NCBI GenBank assembly: GCA_031308135.1
Contig: JAHLJT010009436.1
Coordinates: 163,607,681 to 163,671,680, forward strand
Direction: 5' to 3'
DNA: 64,000 nucleotides
Source of the DNA: Acheta domesticus
Lineage: Eukaryota; Arthropoda; Insecta; Orthoptera; Gryllidae
Under the pieces are notes generated by a model. The model was not told the DNA's origin and ran no database searches. It saw only the letters and a program-made list of their open reading frames with translations. This document shows, in pieces, positions 1 through 11,695 of this stretch (position 1 is its first letter; each line of letters opens with the position of its first letter). The position numbers and the translations under genes are program-made.

Positions 1-390
1 CCATGCTACCATACTATACCAACAACCCACCCAACCCAACCAACAATCTACCCAACCCACTCAACCCACCCCACACAACCCAACCCAACCAACAACCCAC
101 ACAACCCATGCAACCATACTATACTAACAAACCATCCAACACAACTCTACCAACAATCCCACCCAACCCTTCCAACATAATTCTACCAACAACCCACCGA
201 AAGCTCAACCAACAACCCACCAAATGCATCAACCTTACTCTACCAACAACCCACCCAAACCAACCAACAACCCACCCCACCCACCCTATCTAATCCTACT
301 GTACCAAAAACCCACCCAACCCATCCAACCTTACTCTACAACAACCCATCCAACCCAATCCAACACACAACCAACAGCCTACTCACTAGC
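1..390. repeat. degenerate CA-rich tandem satellite, G-poor on the + strand
   Basis: Variants of ACCAACAACCCACCCAACC and CTTACTCTACCAACAACCC recur about every 20-50 bases. The + strand contains almost no G, so the strands are strongly asymmetric. Long Pro/Asn/Thr frames here result from the missing stop trinucleotides and are not genes. The array runs off the left edge of the window. Confidence 0.8.
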
Positions 391-2560
391 CACTCATTCG
401 CTCGCCCATTCGCTTTCTGCCTCTTCTCCTCTTCTCGCCCACAGCTCATTCACCCGTCCGCTCCCCCCCACGCGCTCAGGGCCTTGAAGCCCCCTCAGAT
501 GCTGTAACCTTCTTGAAGGATAAACACAACTCTCCATTTTGATCCATTACCAACCGTCGCCTTTTCCTCCACAGCCATCTCTCAACCTATCTCAACTAAT
601 ACCTTCAAGCTGCCGCATCCGTCACCTCGAGTATTATCGTCATCAACTGACATATTTTATTCCGTCAAAATCCACTTACTTTCAAACTGACTTTTAAGCT
701 TCTGACTCCGTAACTGCCATTGCCCTATCTAACTCCTCAACCGATGCCTCTGAGCGTCCATGTTCTTGATAAATATCGCTAACGCAATCGAAGCATCTTG
801 AACGTATTTATTGACCAACAACACCTTACCTGCAGCCATTTCCTTGAGTGCATCTCTAACTCGACAGATGTGTCAACTGATGCGGCGCCTTTTCAGTTCA
901 GCCACCTCCTCCCTAGACATCTCAACGAACCCATGTCTCACTCTACGCCATAACAACTGACCTCACATCCAAGAGTACTATTATCACATCAGCATACGCA
1001 TTTTCATTCTATGGGTCAGTCGATCTCATCTTCCGGCGGTCTTTCAGTGGATTCACAACCGACGCATGTCATTCGTTCTATGTCACATCAGCTGCCACTA
1101 TTCACTCAAAAAACAACAAACTCACAAACTTTCGTCAACCTACGAGCCTTAAAGCGATGCCTAAACCTTAAATATTGCCTAAACCGAAGCTATTTCAACC
1201 GCTACCAATTGCTGCTATCACATTTTCAACAGACTTATTTTTAACTGATGTATCAACCGACGTATCTGCTACTGCCTCCTTGATCTTCTCTTAAGAAGTC
1301 ACCACTTCTTTAACGCCAAACCCTATCAACAAGGACCGACCTCTCTGACGCCAACACAACATCTGCTGACACACCGCCCCACCTCATGGCTGCGTAACTA
1401 AATCTTCAGCCAAGGTCACATCACCATCTGGCGGTGCCACATCAACGACAGCAGTCACTGCAACTAGTGTTGTGTCCTGTAATGTTTGTCTCTATAACAT
1501 CAGCTGCCGCATATATTAAATTCATATTCTACATCGACTCTACCATATTCCCAATGGCTGATTCAATTACAAAGCTCGCCCAGCCTTTATTAGAACTTTG
1601 TGTCACCTCAACCGTCTTCACCAGCATTTTATTTATTAAGAACAGCCTTCAACAGATGCGACCACCAACGTTTTAGTTAGCAACTGACTTCGGCGTCTCC
1701 TTAACGCTTGCTACTTTTTTCTTCCATTTTTGACTCGGACACTGTTAATTTCTCTTTTATCTCCACAACTTCAGCTTCAATTACTATCGACCATTTATCA
1801 TTTTTTTCTAACATCCTTCTTTTACCTCTCATAACCACAATTGCGGTGCTTCGAGAAGTATAGGACTATTCCATTTAATTTCACAACTTCTTTAGGAAGA
1901 GAACAACCTCTTAGAAATTTTCTTCTCCGGTGACATTTCAACATAATGGGCGTTTTTGAGTCTCTAGATTAACAATGTGTCTACGTCCTAGTCTCATTCA
2001 TACACTTTGATTTACCATGATAATGCGTTTTGTTCAAATTAACATTTTTGATAAATTTGTTACTTTATAAGAGGTACCTTACACGTCAGCCTAAGCAAAA
2101 ATCAAACTATCAGCACATTAATTATAGCATTTATTCACCCAAGTAAATTTAATGGTGAACCGCCCATTGAAACCAACTCATGTGAAAATTAAAAATACTG
2201 CTACAGTGGAAAAACATCCTGTTTGGAAACAAACTTTCGTCGTTGATATTGAAGGAATCCACATCAAGTGGAACCAAAGGCACTTCTCAGTATTTGATGC
2301 TATTAGAAATGACGATTTTTTCGTTTCATACGCAACTATCATCGATCCACGTACATGTTCAACTTTCACACATCTGCTGTTTAACTGCTGTTCTCCTGCC
2401 TCCCTCAGTCTTCGAGGCTAGAGTCCTCTTCCTCAGTGACGTTCGCGCGGCCTCGATCCTCGTCGTCAGCGAGGTCGCTCCCCCCTCTTCCGTCACCCCT
2501 ATCCCCACCTCTCCACCCACTGCGCGCTCCGGGTACAAATGCGTGAGCTTTTGAAGACGA
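391..2560. other. no gene seen; decayed Ser/Thr/Asp-type word repeat at about 580-1750
   Basis: No ORF here looks like a protein family. From about 580 to 1750 the + strand repeatedly uses words such as CAACTGATG, CAACCGATG, ACAGATGTGTC and CATCAGCTGCC. At 1235-1275 and 865-890 these read as runs like TDVSTDVSA and TDVSTDA. This may be a decayed repeat, possibly once coding. The rest is unremarkable mixed-composition DNA. The 89-codon frame at 2152-2421 resembles nothing recognised. Confidence 0.4.
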
Positions 2561-2569
2561 GATTTAGTT

Positions 2570-3705
2570 TAGCGTAATTGGATTCACCTCCTCTGCCTGC
2601 CGCCGGCCGAGCCCTTTCCCGTCCTTCGCCCCTCAGTCCTCCCCGCCCTAAACGCTCCCCGCATACGACCCGGCCTCCCACGCGGACCCCCTCCGTGCCC
2701 TCCGCTCCCCGCCCTTCGGTTCCCCCGCCCCGGCTCCCCCGTTCCCACACCCCCTTCGCTCCCAACACTCCTGCTCCAGCCACGCCCACTCTCACCCCCG
2801 CTCCCACAAGGGCCACTCCTATCCCTGTTTCTACCACGCTCGCCCCCGCTCCCTCATCCCCGCTTCACTCCCATCACCCCCGCTTTGCTCCCACCTCTCC
2901 CGCTCGCTCCCACCACACCCATATCTCCATATCTCCACACCCACACTAGCCATATCTCCACTTCGCTCCCCTACCAACATCATTCCTCCCAAATCCCCGC
3001 TTTCCTCTCACCACTCCCACTCACCCCACTTTCTCATTCTCTATTCACTCCCACCACACTTCCTTCCACCTCTTCCGCTCCCACCACCCCAACTCTCATC
3101 CCCGCTCCCACCACTATCACTCACCCCGCTACCCCCCCGGTTTCACTCCCACCACCCTCACTCCGATCCCCCCACACCCGCAACCATATCTCCGCTTCGC
3201 TCCCCCCTCCAAAACCATTGCCCCACATTCTCGCTTCACTCCCACCCCCGACTCCCACATCCCCTTTTGCTCACAACACTCCCGCTCCCATCACTTTCAC
3301 TCACACCCCCACCGCTTCCACACCGCCGATCCCAAACCCCCAATCCCACACCTCCGCTCCCACATCCCCGATTTACTCCCACCATCCCTGCTCCCACATT
3401 CCCGATCCGCTCCTACCACCTCCGTTTCCCAGTTCACACTCTCCCGCCACCTTCTCTTCCCACCTTCTAGTTTCCAGACCCTGGTCCCCCTCTCCCAGTC
3501 TCCCATTCCTTTCCCTCCAAGCCCACTCCCCCCCCATCACGCACTCCCTCCCCCGACGTCTTGTTCCTCACTCTCCCCCTCCGACCTTGCAGCTGCCCGC
3601 CCTCGCCACCCGGCCCTATCTTCTATCTTCCCCGTCCCCCACCTCACCCACACATCTCGCGCAACGCTCTGATCTCATCGCAAGCGATCCAATGTCTCTG
3701 CTTTA
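2570..3705. repeat. C-rich, pyrimidine-rich degenerate minisatellite
   Basis: Irregular repetition of CGCTCCCACCAC, CCCGCTCCCAC and similar 10-17 base words gives a strand with very little G. The long Pro/Ser/Thr frames on + and the Gly/Arg/Glu frames on - are by-products of this composition. Confidence 0.8.
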
Positions 3706-5592
3706 ACCCTTGTGATATATTAACCGCATTATAGTGCAGTAACTAACGGCGCGACTATAAAGTCGGATGCGATAGTGGGTTTCCGGCCGCGTTTCGGATC
3801 GCGCGGAGTGCTTTTTTTGGTTCGGTTCTTTTATGGCGATGTTCGAAACGCAGCGGTTGAATGTTAAATGAATCCATCACTGGGAGCAGCGCTTCGGGCG
3901 TTGGAGCCGGGAGCTGTGGCGAAAGGGGCGGGTGAGGGGACGGGTTTTCGAGGTGAGGCCGGGGTGACGGATCGGCCACTCGCATGGGAGAGGCGGTTAG
4001 GGGTGTTGCCGGAAAGCGCGGACAGATGGACCGACTTTTTCTGAAAAAGAGTACTTACGTTGAGAAAGAATGTGTCTGAAACTCCCTACAACATTAGCAT
4101 AGAATGAGAAACGAACGTCTTCAAGGAAAACGGATAAATATTAGAGTTAACTGATGAAGTGAACTGTATAAGTGAATCAAGAGTGCAGTTATGTTATTTG
4201 AACGTCCACAATGCTACTGCAAATTGAATAACTGAGCTGTATTTCACTGTTTGTGTGCAGTATGTATGAATCTGTTGGCTACCAACTAGTGTTTTTCGTA
4301 AGTGTGCCTATTGCAGAAATTCTTCGGTGTTCCAGTGACATATTGACGTGGAAACGATAGGACAAAGTTAGATATTATCAGTATATATCATTATGTAGCC
4401 AAAGTCACTTCTGTACGAGTTTAAGCACGCTTTACTTGAATTCATAGAAACTTAAAAGGATATTGTCTTGGAATCACTCTCAGTATGCGAGATGGCAGCG
4501 TTGTTGATTCCAGTCGCCGTGATAGAGCTATAAATTTCAATTTTATAATGCGTCATGCGAATGTATGGGGAGGGTGCTTACTAAAACTGCCAACTTGCAA
4601 TCTGTTCTTAGTTCTAAACTTACATATACTGCATAATTCTACGTAGATTCATATATACATTGGTTAATTGTCTCGAGTCTTAAAAATTAATAATAATAAA
4701 TAAAATAAATTAACAAAATAAGAAAATAACAAAAATGCACTAACACACAAAACATAGATACTAAATTTAAATTGTCTTTGAGCTAGGCTCTTGAATCTGG
4801 TCCCTCAAACGCTCCCTCAAACTGCTTCTTCAATGTAGCCCTTTCCAAAGAATAAATAATGAAGAATAGTACTTAGGTTCCATACCATACTGCTATACAT
4901 TTTGTTCTTCGCAACAATTAAGTGTAACCGCTAGAGTCTGGTTACATGCCGTAGAAGTTGATTCGATCTCCACGAGACGGAAAACACTGCTGTTAATACT
5001 TCCTTTGAGTTGCAATAGATTACGCCACAAGGAGTATTATAAATTTCTGAACGCACTTGCTGCAAGGAATGCAACCAACCAATAAAAATTTAGTTCACCT
5101 GAACCTGAATTATTTCGATCGAACCTTGAGATCTGCCATGTTCTCGGAGGCGTCAGCTGAGGTAACATCGTGATCAACTGTATCGAGGAGCAGATTTAGA
5201 AGAACGTATAACATGGACATTATAAAGCTTACTAAAGGTAATGAATCTTCACTGCTACAGAAGAAATTTGATATATAAAATGAATATTATTCATAAGCAT
5301 AATTGAATATAAAATTTTCAATATCGTGCGAAATCCAGAGTAATACGAATTTTTATATTACTGCAAATTCGTATCATCCGGAGCACGTGGCACTAACGGA
5401 AAACAGCATTTCTCTAATAGTAGAATGTTTTTCTCTTTTCTAGCTTTTACTTTTACTTTTACTTCTGCTTCTACTACTTTTTCTTTCTTAATTTTACAAA
5501 TTTTGTATACTATTGAAAATCTCAAGAGAATAAATTATAACACTTCGACGCGGCAAGGAAAACTGGAAATCCTTCATCGTTGGATTGTGCAG
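3706..5592. other. no gene seen; AT-rich unique DNA
   Basis: Mostly AT-rich sequence with no convincing coding, RNA or repeat feature. A GC-richer segment at about 3770-4020 has a 76-codon minus-strand Pro-rich frame with no recognisable domain. A TTTACTTTTAC pyrimidine run lies near 5450. Confidence 0.5.
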
Positions 5593-5689
5593 TGAATGAA
5601 GAGAGGTCGTGGGACCGTCGCGCTGCTGATCTTGAAGAACGTCGGCTCCCGTTTAAACTCGGTATTTCCAAGTCAGACAGAGAACTACT
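5593..5689 (+). CDS. candidate 97-base internal exon, unknown protein
   Basis: An acceptor-like GGATTGTGCAG precedes the segment and a textbook donor GTAAGT follows it. Between them one frame is open and reads as mixed charged residues: NEERSWDRRAADL, then EERRLPFKLG, then ISKSDREL. The exon would begin with two bases completing a codon and end with two spare bases. The opposite strand is also open from 5740 to 5522 (72 codons, Ser/Arg-rich, with RRSSRSAARRSHDLSS) and has an acceptor-like AACTTACAG, so the strand is uncertain. I recognise no family. The strong + donor is the main reason for preferring +. Confidence 0.25.
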
Positions 5690-7380
5690 GTAAGTTATAA
5701 GATCTCTTATATACAGTGAAGTTTTCGACTCCACTACCAAAATTTATAACGCAGACGTTCGTTGAAAGAACAAGTAATTATTTTGCTAGTATGTTTATTT
5801 TAAAAGTTGTTGAATATTGAATATAATTTTTGATTTCATTAAATATCCATGCTGTCGTAAATCGGACGCAGATAAAATTGAAAGGTATTATAATGTATAA
5901 AATTTTTATCACAATTTTTCAAGTTTAAACAGTGTTTTTGTAGATTTTACGTTGAAATGGTAAATTGAAGAGTTTTAAATGCATTATACTTGAGTGAAAT
6001 CTTGTGAGAGAGAAACAAGTCAGTTAAATATAAAAGAAATTCACAAACTTATTTAAATTGGTCCAAAAGTGAAAATTATAAGTCAATCAAGTTATGGATA
6101 TTTTTACAATAGGAAGATGTAAGGTATTTTGCTATGTTTTCTCTTTTTCAGCATTATTGTTCTATGTCAAGTGTATGTAACATGTATTTTTTTATATCTA
6201 ACAGTGTTTACGTGTAACGTTTTAATTGTATATTCCAAGTGGTATACTGAGTTCAAGTACAGGTCAGATATCGATACCGGGTACAAAATTTCCAAAAGCA
6301 TAGAAAAAACTTAAGAATTGCGCGAGTTGAATTTGTATTATTTTTGTACTTTCAAGATTGAATATAATTTTGTCATTTTATTTAAAATTCAGATAACTCG
6401 ACTTTCTTCTTTTAGCGAATGGACATTATAAAAGACGTACCCACTCCCTTGTCGAATAGTTTTTAAAATATTAATTTAGCTATTCAATTATTTGCTTCGC
6501 GCTGCCCACGGACAGGTGCGTGAGAGGTGATAGCGGTAATATAAGCGCTTTGTTAGAAATAGCAGCAGATGTTTGATTTTACTTTTCTAAATTTTAAACT
6601 GTTCTCATTTTATTTTATATTTCAGGATTTACAGTTTATGGCCCTTCAATGTCAGTTTTCATATGTAAAATACATGCATGAAATCTGTATTTATTCTATT
6701 AATATCTTTAAAATTGCTTCTGTCCTATACATAATTTTTGGTGGAAATTATATTTTTGAATTAGTACCTAAGTGGAGTTTCAATAACTTTAGAAAAAAAT
6801 GTTAATTAGAATTTCAGTAATCACCATTTGAACGAAACAAAATATCCTTTACGAATTCACTAAGAACTTACTTTGCTACTGTGTCGAGACATTTCTAGGA
6901 TAATTCGTACGAAGGAAAACAATTCTGCCTTACCTATTCTGTTTAGAGCAGAGCATTCAACATCGCTCCTTGTGCACCATTTTTCCCCCTAAAATACTCA
7001 ATTAATGATGTTGTTTGGTTAATTGCTAAGAAATGTTAAAATTCGACATTCGGAAATATTTCAGCAGTTTCAACAGTTCAAGCATTGTTGTGAATTTCCA
7101 TCTGAATTGCAGTGTGCGAAAACTATCTTCATCTTAAAGCACTCCCATCAAATGTTCCGGTATTGTCCTCACGTTTGAATATTACCTCGGAAACGAGATA
7201 GATTTACGAGTCTCACTGGGAGTGCTTCTATAGCGCTCCCCCCTTTACGGTTTCTAGATCTCTGCGCAAAACCCGTTCCCCTGGCGACCTCTCTTTGGCG
7301 TAAGCACTTGCCATCGAATGTTCGCCACGGGAAGGCTTCCGTCATAAAGACCGTATCATAATTACTGCGCAAACTTCGTC
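5690..7380. other. no gene seen; AT-rich unique DNA
   Basis: Very AT-rich. The short hydrophobic frames at 6129-6314 and 6569-6805 are Phe/Ile/Tyr-rich, as expected by chance in such DNA, and have no convincing splice or domain context. Confidence 0.5.
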
Positions 7381-7711
7381 ACAAATCGACATGTCCCTCT
7401 CGACATGTAGCAAAACACGGATGTCGTAAATTGCGAGCCAATTACTTTGGAGGGGACAGTGTCGCGAATGTCGGACTTGTTGGTTTTATGGAGGCCGCGA
7501 GTTGTTTTAGTTGTCGCGGCGGCCGCGTGAGCGCTGTTCGCGTGCTCCCCGCACGCACCCGGAACACAGGGACGTCGTGTTTATTGACAAAGTAGCCGGG
7601 CCTATCAGCGTGATTACATCAAGTTGGCCGCGACTCTTGTACACACACTCGTCGGCTTCATAATGCGAGCGATGCCCGAAGAGCGATACACGTCGGTGCC
7701 GTATGTACTGT
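7381..7711. other. CpG-rich island
   Basis: Dense CG dinucleotides stand out against the AT-rich flank. A direct repeat CGACATGT-CCCTCT-CGACATGT lies near 7390. Such unmethylated islands often mark promoters in animals, but no first exon can be supported here. Confidence 0.4.
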
Positions 7712-8200
7712 GTCTGCCCCGCCCCTTCCGGTCCCACTCTGATCTACCCCGCCCCGCTCCAGCCCTCTCTGCCCCGCTCCGGCCCTCTCTGCCCCGCCCC
7801 GCTCTGCTATGTCCCACCACTCTCCGCCACACCCCGCCACGCCCCACCACGCCCCGTCACGCCCCGCCTCGTCACGCCACGCCACGCTTCGCTGCGCGCC
7901 GCCCCTCCCCGCCCCGCCCCCCCCCCACTGCTCCGCCCCGTTCCGTCCCGCCCCGTTCCGTCCCGCCCCGCCTCGCCCCGTCACGCCCCGTTCCGCAATG
8001 CTCCGTCCCGTCCCGCTACGCCCCGCCACGCCAGGCCACGCTCCGCCCCACCCTACCCCGCCCCGCATTGCTCCGCCCCGCCCGCCCTGCATTACTCTTC
8101 CCCGCCCCGCCCCCCGCACCTCCGTGCCCCGCCCCGCTCTGCCCCTCTCTTTGCCCCGCCCCGCTCGCCCACTCGCCTCCACCTCCCACCCCCGACGTCC
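7712..8200. repeat. GC-rich degenerate pentamer/heptamer satellite (CCCCGCC, GTCACGCC, GTCCCGCC)
   Basis: Continuous short-word repetition built from CGCCC, CGTCA and CGCCA, with a C run at about 7918-7928. All frames on both strands stay open for long stretches because stop trinucleotides are rare. These frames are not genes. The words resemble the satellite at 63125-64000. Confidence 0.85.
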
Positions 8201-8737
8201 TCTCATACCCGTTGCGCTTTATTGCTGCCTCGATGTTTCCCCATTACACCGGTATTTATTAACAGGCATAAACACGGACAAGCAAAGCACTCCGCAGAAA
8301 TTAAATGCATAAACTTGCAGCAAGAAAATGAGCGGGGGCCCCAGACTGTGATTCGAAGATATACATCGGCACGAACGTATGTGAATGAAAATGCACCCCT
8401 CTGTGAACGCGCGAGGCTACAATGAGCTTCGTCCGCGGGATGGTCGCGTGGATTATCGGGAACGCTGCGTACTGTCTCGTAATTTTTGCAAAATGCGGCG
8501 TGCAAGACGATATAACCGGGGAAATACGCGCCCGCCTGTGTTTCAGCACGCGCGTAAACATTCCCGATGAGACAATCCGTGGAATAGAAAATTCGCGTTC
8601 CGCCCGGCCGGGTGCGACGTCGCGTCCATTTACGACAAACAGAGCGACGCGACGCACCGCCGCCTCGTGGCGGGGGCAGATCTACGAGAGCCCCGCGCCA
8701 TTGTCTCCGAGATACCGCCGCTGCTGCCGCTCACAAA
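8201..8737. other. CpG-rich unique DNA, no gene seen
   Basis: GC-rich, CpG-dense sequence between a satellite and a foldback element. Overlapping short frames on both strands are shadows of one another and none shows a recognisable domain. Confidence 0.4.
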
Positions 8738-9298
8738 TATACAGGATGTCCGGGGAGAAAACGTCGAAACTTCGAAAATAAGCTCTTAAGACAATTCTAA
8801 GCATATTTTGTCTAATAAACTACGTGGAAATTCCGAATGGTTGAGCCGCAATAAGTACTCAAAGTTGGTTTGAAAAAATTATTTCTACGGGAAAATTTGC
8901 ATTTTGGAAGCATAAAAACACTCCAGAAACATGTAAATTGTTTATTATTTACAAAAGAAATTAGTATAATTGCTCAGAAAAATTAAGCGAGAAATAAAAA
9001 TGCAGTCGAATTTTGTAAATTGGGTGCTTCCATATTTCTCGCTTAATTTTTCTTTCTGAACAAATATATTCATTTCTTTTGTAAATAATAAACAATTTAT
9101 ATATTTTTGAAGTGTTTCTTTGCTTCAATAGTGCAAATTTTTGCCTAGAAATCAATTTTTCAAACCAACTTTTGAGTGCTTATTGCTGCTCAACCAATCG
9201 GAATATCCTCGTAGTTTATTAGACAAAATACGCATAGAATTGTCTGAAGAGCTTATTTTCGAAGTTTCGACGTTTCTTGCCCGGACACTCTCTATATA
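8738..9298. mobile_element. foldback/MITE element FB1, copy A
   Basis: The left end TATACAGGATGTCCGGGG and the right end, reverse-complemented (TATAGAGAGTGTCCGGGC), match. The complementarity continues inward for about 260 bases per arm, almost to the centre, where a loop of about 30 bases (containing GCAGTCGAATTTTGTAAATT) separates the arms. It has no coding capacity. A second copy is at 38250-38816 with the same arms and loop, so this is an element family and not a chance palindrome. It could be a nonautonomous DNA transposon. The transposase class is not determined. Confidence 0.85.
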
Positions 9299-10800
9299 TT
9301 TAAATTCGCGTTTGCGCACGCCCGCCGCTGGCCCGCTCTGCATCCTCTGCGCGCCTAATCAATTGCGCTTTTAACGACGTGCTTTATCATGCAGAATGTA
9401 TGATCGCCGCCGAACCGCAATGTACCGCAGATCGGATTTAGAGCTAAATCAAGAATACGTATTAGGGCTTCTGATGACATTAAATTATAATTTGTTGCCA
9501 CACACGGATTACTGGTAATAGTTCTGTTGTTGTGGTTTCTACTTATTTGCATGGCGATAAGTTGTGAATTGTTGCTACTCGCATTTGGATTTGAGTGCAT
9601 GTATTAAAAACATGCATGAAATATACCATGTATTTATTATACTTTCGTTTTTCGAATTTCATTATAGGCAATTATAGTATTCCGATATAATGATTCAGAG
9701 AGTATTTTTGAAAAAACATTTTACACAAAAAAGGCCCAAAATTATAATTTTTTCCCCTAATCTAAGCCAGCCTTTTATTTGGAACTTTAAAACGTGTTAC
9801 ATTTTCCAACATTAAAGTTGTTGTTTTATCAATATCTGACATAAAATAATTCATTACAATTAGATGAATTATGCGTAGTGGTTGACGTTCAGTAAGAAAT
9901 GCCATTAAAGATGCTTCCGACAAAACTTGAAAACTAATTTTCTTTCGAAAGCGTTTTCCTTGTTTGAAATAAATATTTAAAATAGAGGAAATATAACAAG
10001 ACTGGTTAAGTAACACAATGATTAAGCATGCAACTATTTATTATGTTCAGTTTTTAAAAATATTTTACTGACACTTTTGTTTTAATTTATTTAAATCAGA
10101 TGTTTTAATCAAAGGTTTCTCGGTATGGACCGTCTGAGGGGGAAATAGCGATCAATAGTCGAATAAGACACGACTTTTGATCGATGTAGTCAAAATTCAA
10201 TCCATTTATTACAAAAATCTATTAAAGAACTTGGTAATTCATTTTATATTTATAAGTAATTATAATATAAGAAAACAATTAATGTGAATTAATGTCATTA
10301 ATGTGAAATAGTTAATGTGTTTATATTATAAAGCAACAACACGTATAATAATTAATTGGGAATTCGCTTTTCTTTCGTTCATTGATTAGTAGAATTCTTA
10401 GAAAGTTTAAGAAATTATAACTATTCACAGCGACGCCTATCGCGCAAGAATACGTTCTCCGCAATAGGCAGTCGAGAAGTGTTGTAAACAGTTGTTAAAA
10501 GGACACATAATATTTTGTAACCATTGCACAGCTCTGAAGATTAGAAATTAGTCGCTCATAAGCGGAAACTACTTCGATTTTTGAAAATGAAGATTTTTAC
10601 TAAAGTATTGGTGTATGAAATCACCTTTAAGGTATTTATGTGCAATTCTTTGTAATTTGATTATGTATGCGGCCTATTTTAAAGAAAAATATTTTAGTGG
10701 TTGGTAACCAATTCTTTTAAAAGAAGTGGCCAAAAAAAGTTTTGGAAATGCATTGAAATGTACGCACAAATAAAAGTAAAATATATTACTAATGTATTTA
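9299..10800. other. no gene seen; AT-rich unique DNA
   Basis: AT-rich. Small local repetition of TTAATGTGAAT occurs near 10275-10320. The minus frames at 9355-9600 and 9762-10016 have no recognised domain. Confidence 0.5.
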
Positions 10801-10802
10801 TA

Positions 10803-11049
10803 TGGACGACCCCGTGGCGCAGACGGTTGCGGCAGCCGTCTGCGGCAGCCGTCTGGCCAGCGCCGAGGAGGCTGCAGGTTCCAGTCTTGCGTAGGCATTT
10901 GTGATTGTCCCTTCATCCCTCATCATCCTATTACCTCACAATTCACACAAGGCGTAACAACCTTGTCATACCTAGGGAAGCACCTGAAACCTGATCCTAA
11001 AAGTTACATACATTAGTCGTGCAGCGTGGTCAGAAGTGCTCGGTACGCC
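10803..11049 (+). mobile_element. tRNA-derived SINE (family S1)
   Basis: The 5' end GACCCCGTGGCGCAGACGG carries an A-box-like TGGCGCAGACGG (10815-10826). A B-box-like GGTTCCAGTCT follows at 10877-10887, the internal RNA polymerase III promoter layout of a tRNA. A 13-base word, GCGGCAGCCGTCT, is duplicated between the boxes. A tRNA-unrelated body follows and ends in an (AAT)n microsatellite, as many SINE 3' ends do. The internal boxes should drive its transcription. There is no second copy in the window, so the exact ends are approximate. Confidence 0.7.
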
Positions 11050-11119
11050 ACTAATAATAATAATAATAATAATATAATAATAATAATAATAATAATTATT
11101 ATTATTATTATTATTATAG
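11050..11119. repeat. (AAT)n to (ATT)n microsatellite, palindromic
   Basis: About 35 bases of AAT repeats switch to about 30 bases of ATT repeats, forming a near-perfect inverted repeat directly behind the SINE body. Confidence 0.9.
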
Positions 11120-11319
11120 TAATATGTTTGTATGTTAAGTTAAATAATTGTATGAGATCCCAAAAGAGAATTAAATTTCTATCAAATAATTATAAAATAT
11201 CTGTCTCGTTTTAAATTCTCCTTAAAACGAAAAAAATAAAATGAAAATATACTTCAGTGTTCGAAACAAGTCCTCAATTAATGAACCGGAATAATTAAAT
11301 TTACGTAAGGTTACCATGA
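11120..11319. other. AT-rich, nothing seen
   Basis: AT-rich spacer with no supported feature. Confidence 0.5.
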
Positions 11320-11695
11320 AATTTGCAGTGCGTGTATTTACATTGACTCGGCCGCAGTGCGAGCGGCGGCGCACAATGGCTGCGTGGCGAGCGCTTTGAA
11401 CGCGCCCTTCCCCCTCCACTCCAGCGAGTGCTCGGCGGCCTCGTACAGCGCGCAACGCACAGAGCGCGCTGCGCTTTCGCGGCCGCCGCCGCCGCCGCCC
11501 TCGTAATAACGGAAAGCGTCAATAGGCCTTTGGCAGCGAGCCGGCAGGCGCGGCCGGGGCTGCGGGAAACGGTGTGGACGTCAACTGAACCTTCAGTCAA
11601 CCCTATCGCCGCGCCCGGACTTTTCATTTTCACAGCCACCGGTGCCTGCGTCCTTGCTGTTCCCGTGATCCACCGTGGCCAACACATCAGCGTCG
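11320..11695. other. CpG island with short (GCC)n
   Basis: Dense CpG, with a GCCGCCGCCGCC run near 11483. Overlapping Ala/Arg frames on both strands show no domain. It may be a promoter-type island, but no transcript start is identifiable. Confidence 0.4.

Noticed and set aside
2152..2421. 89-codon frame starting at an ATG in AT-rich DNA
   Set aside because: No recognised domain, the minus strand is equally open over most of it, and there is no start-context or splice evidence.
2570..3706. 273-codon Pro/Ser/Thr open frame resembling a mucin or extensin
   Set aside because: It lies wholly in a C-rich degenerate repeat where stop trinucleotides are rare. Other frames are also open, and there is no splice, signal peptide or domain support.
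4060..4086. 27-base minus-strand micro-exon before a GTAAGTACT donor
   Set aside because: Too short to assess, and such donor-like strings are expected by chance in 64 kb.
7614..8425. overlapping Arg/Pro/Ala frames of 150-240 codons on both strands
   Set aside because: All are shadows of the GC-rich pentamer/heptamer satellite.
10803..10900. functional tRNA gene
   Set aside because: A and B boxes are present, but the arms do not pair as a full cloverleaf by eye, the inter-box region has a 13-base duplication, and a SINE body and tail follow.
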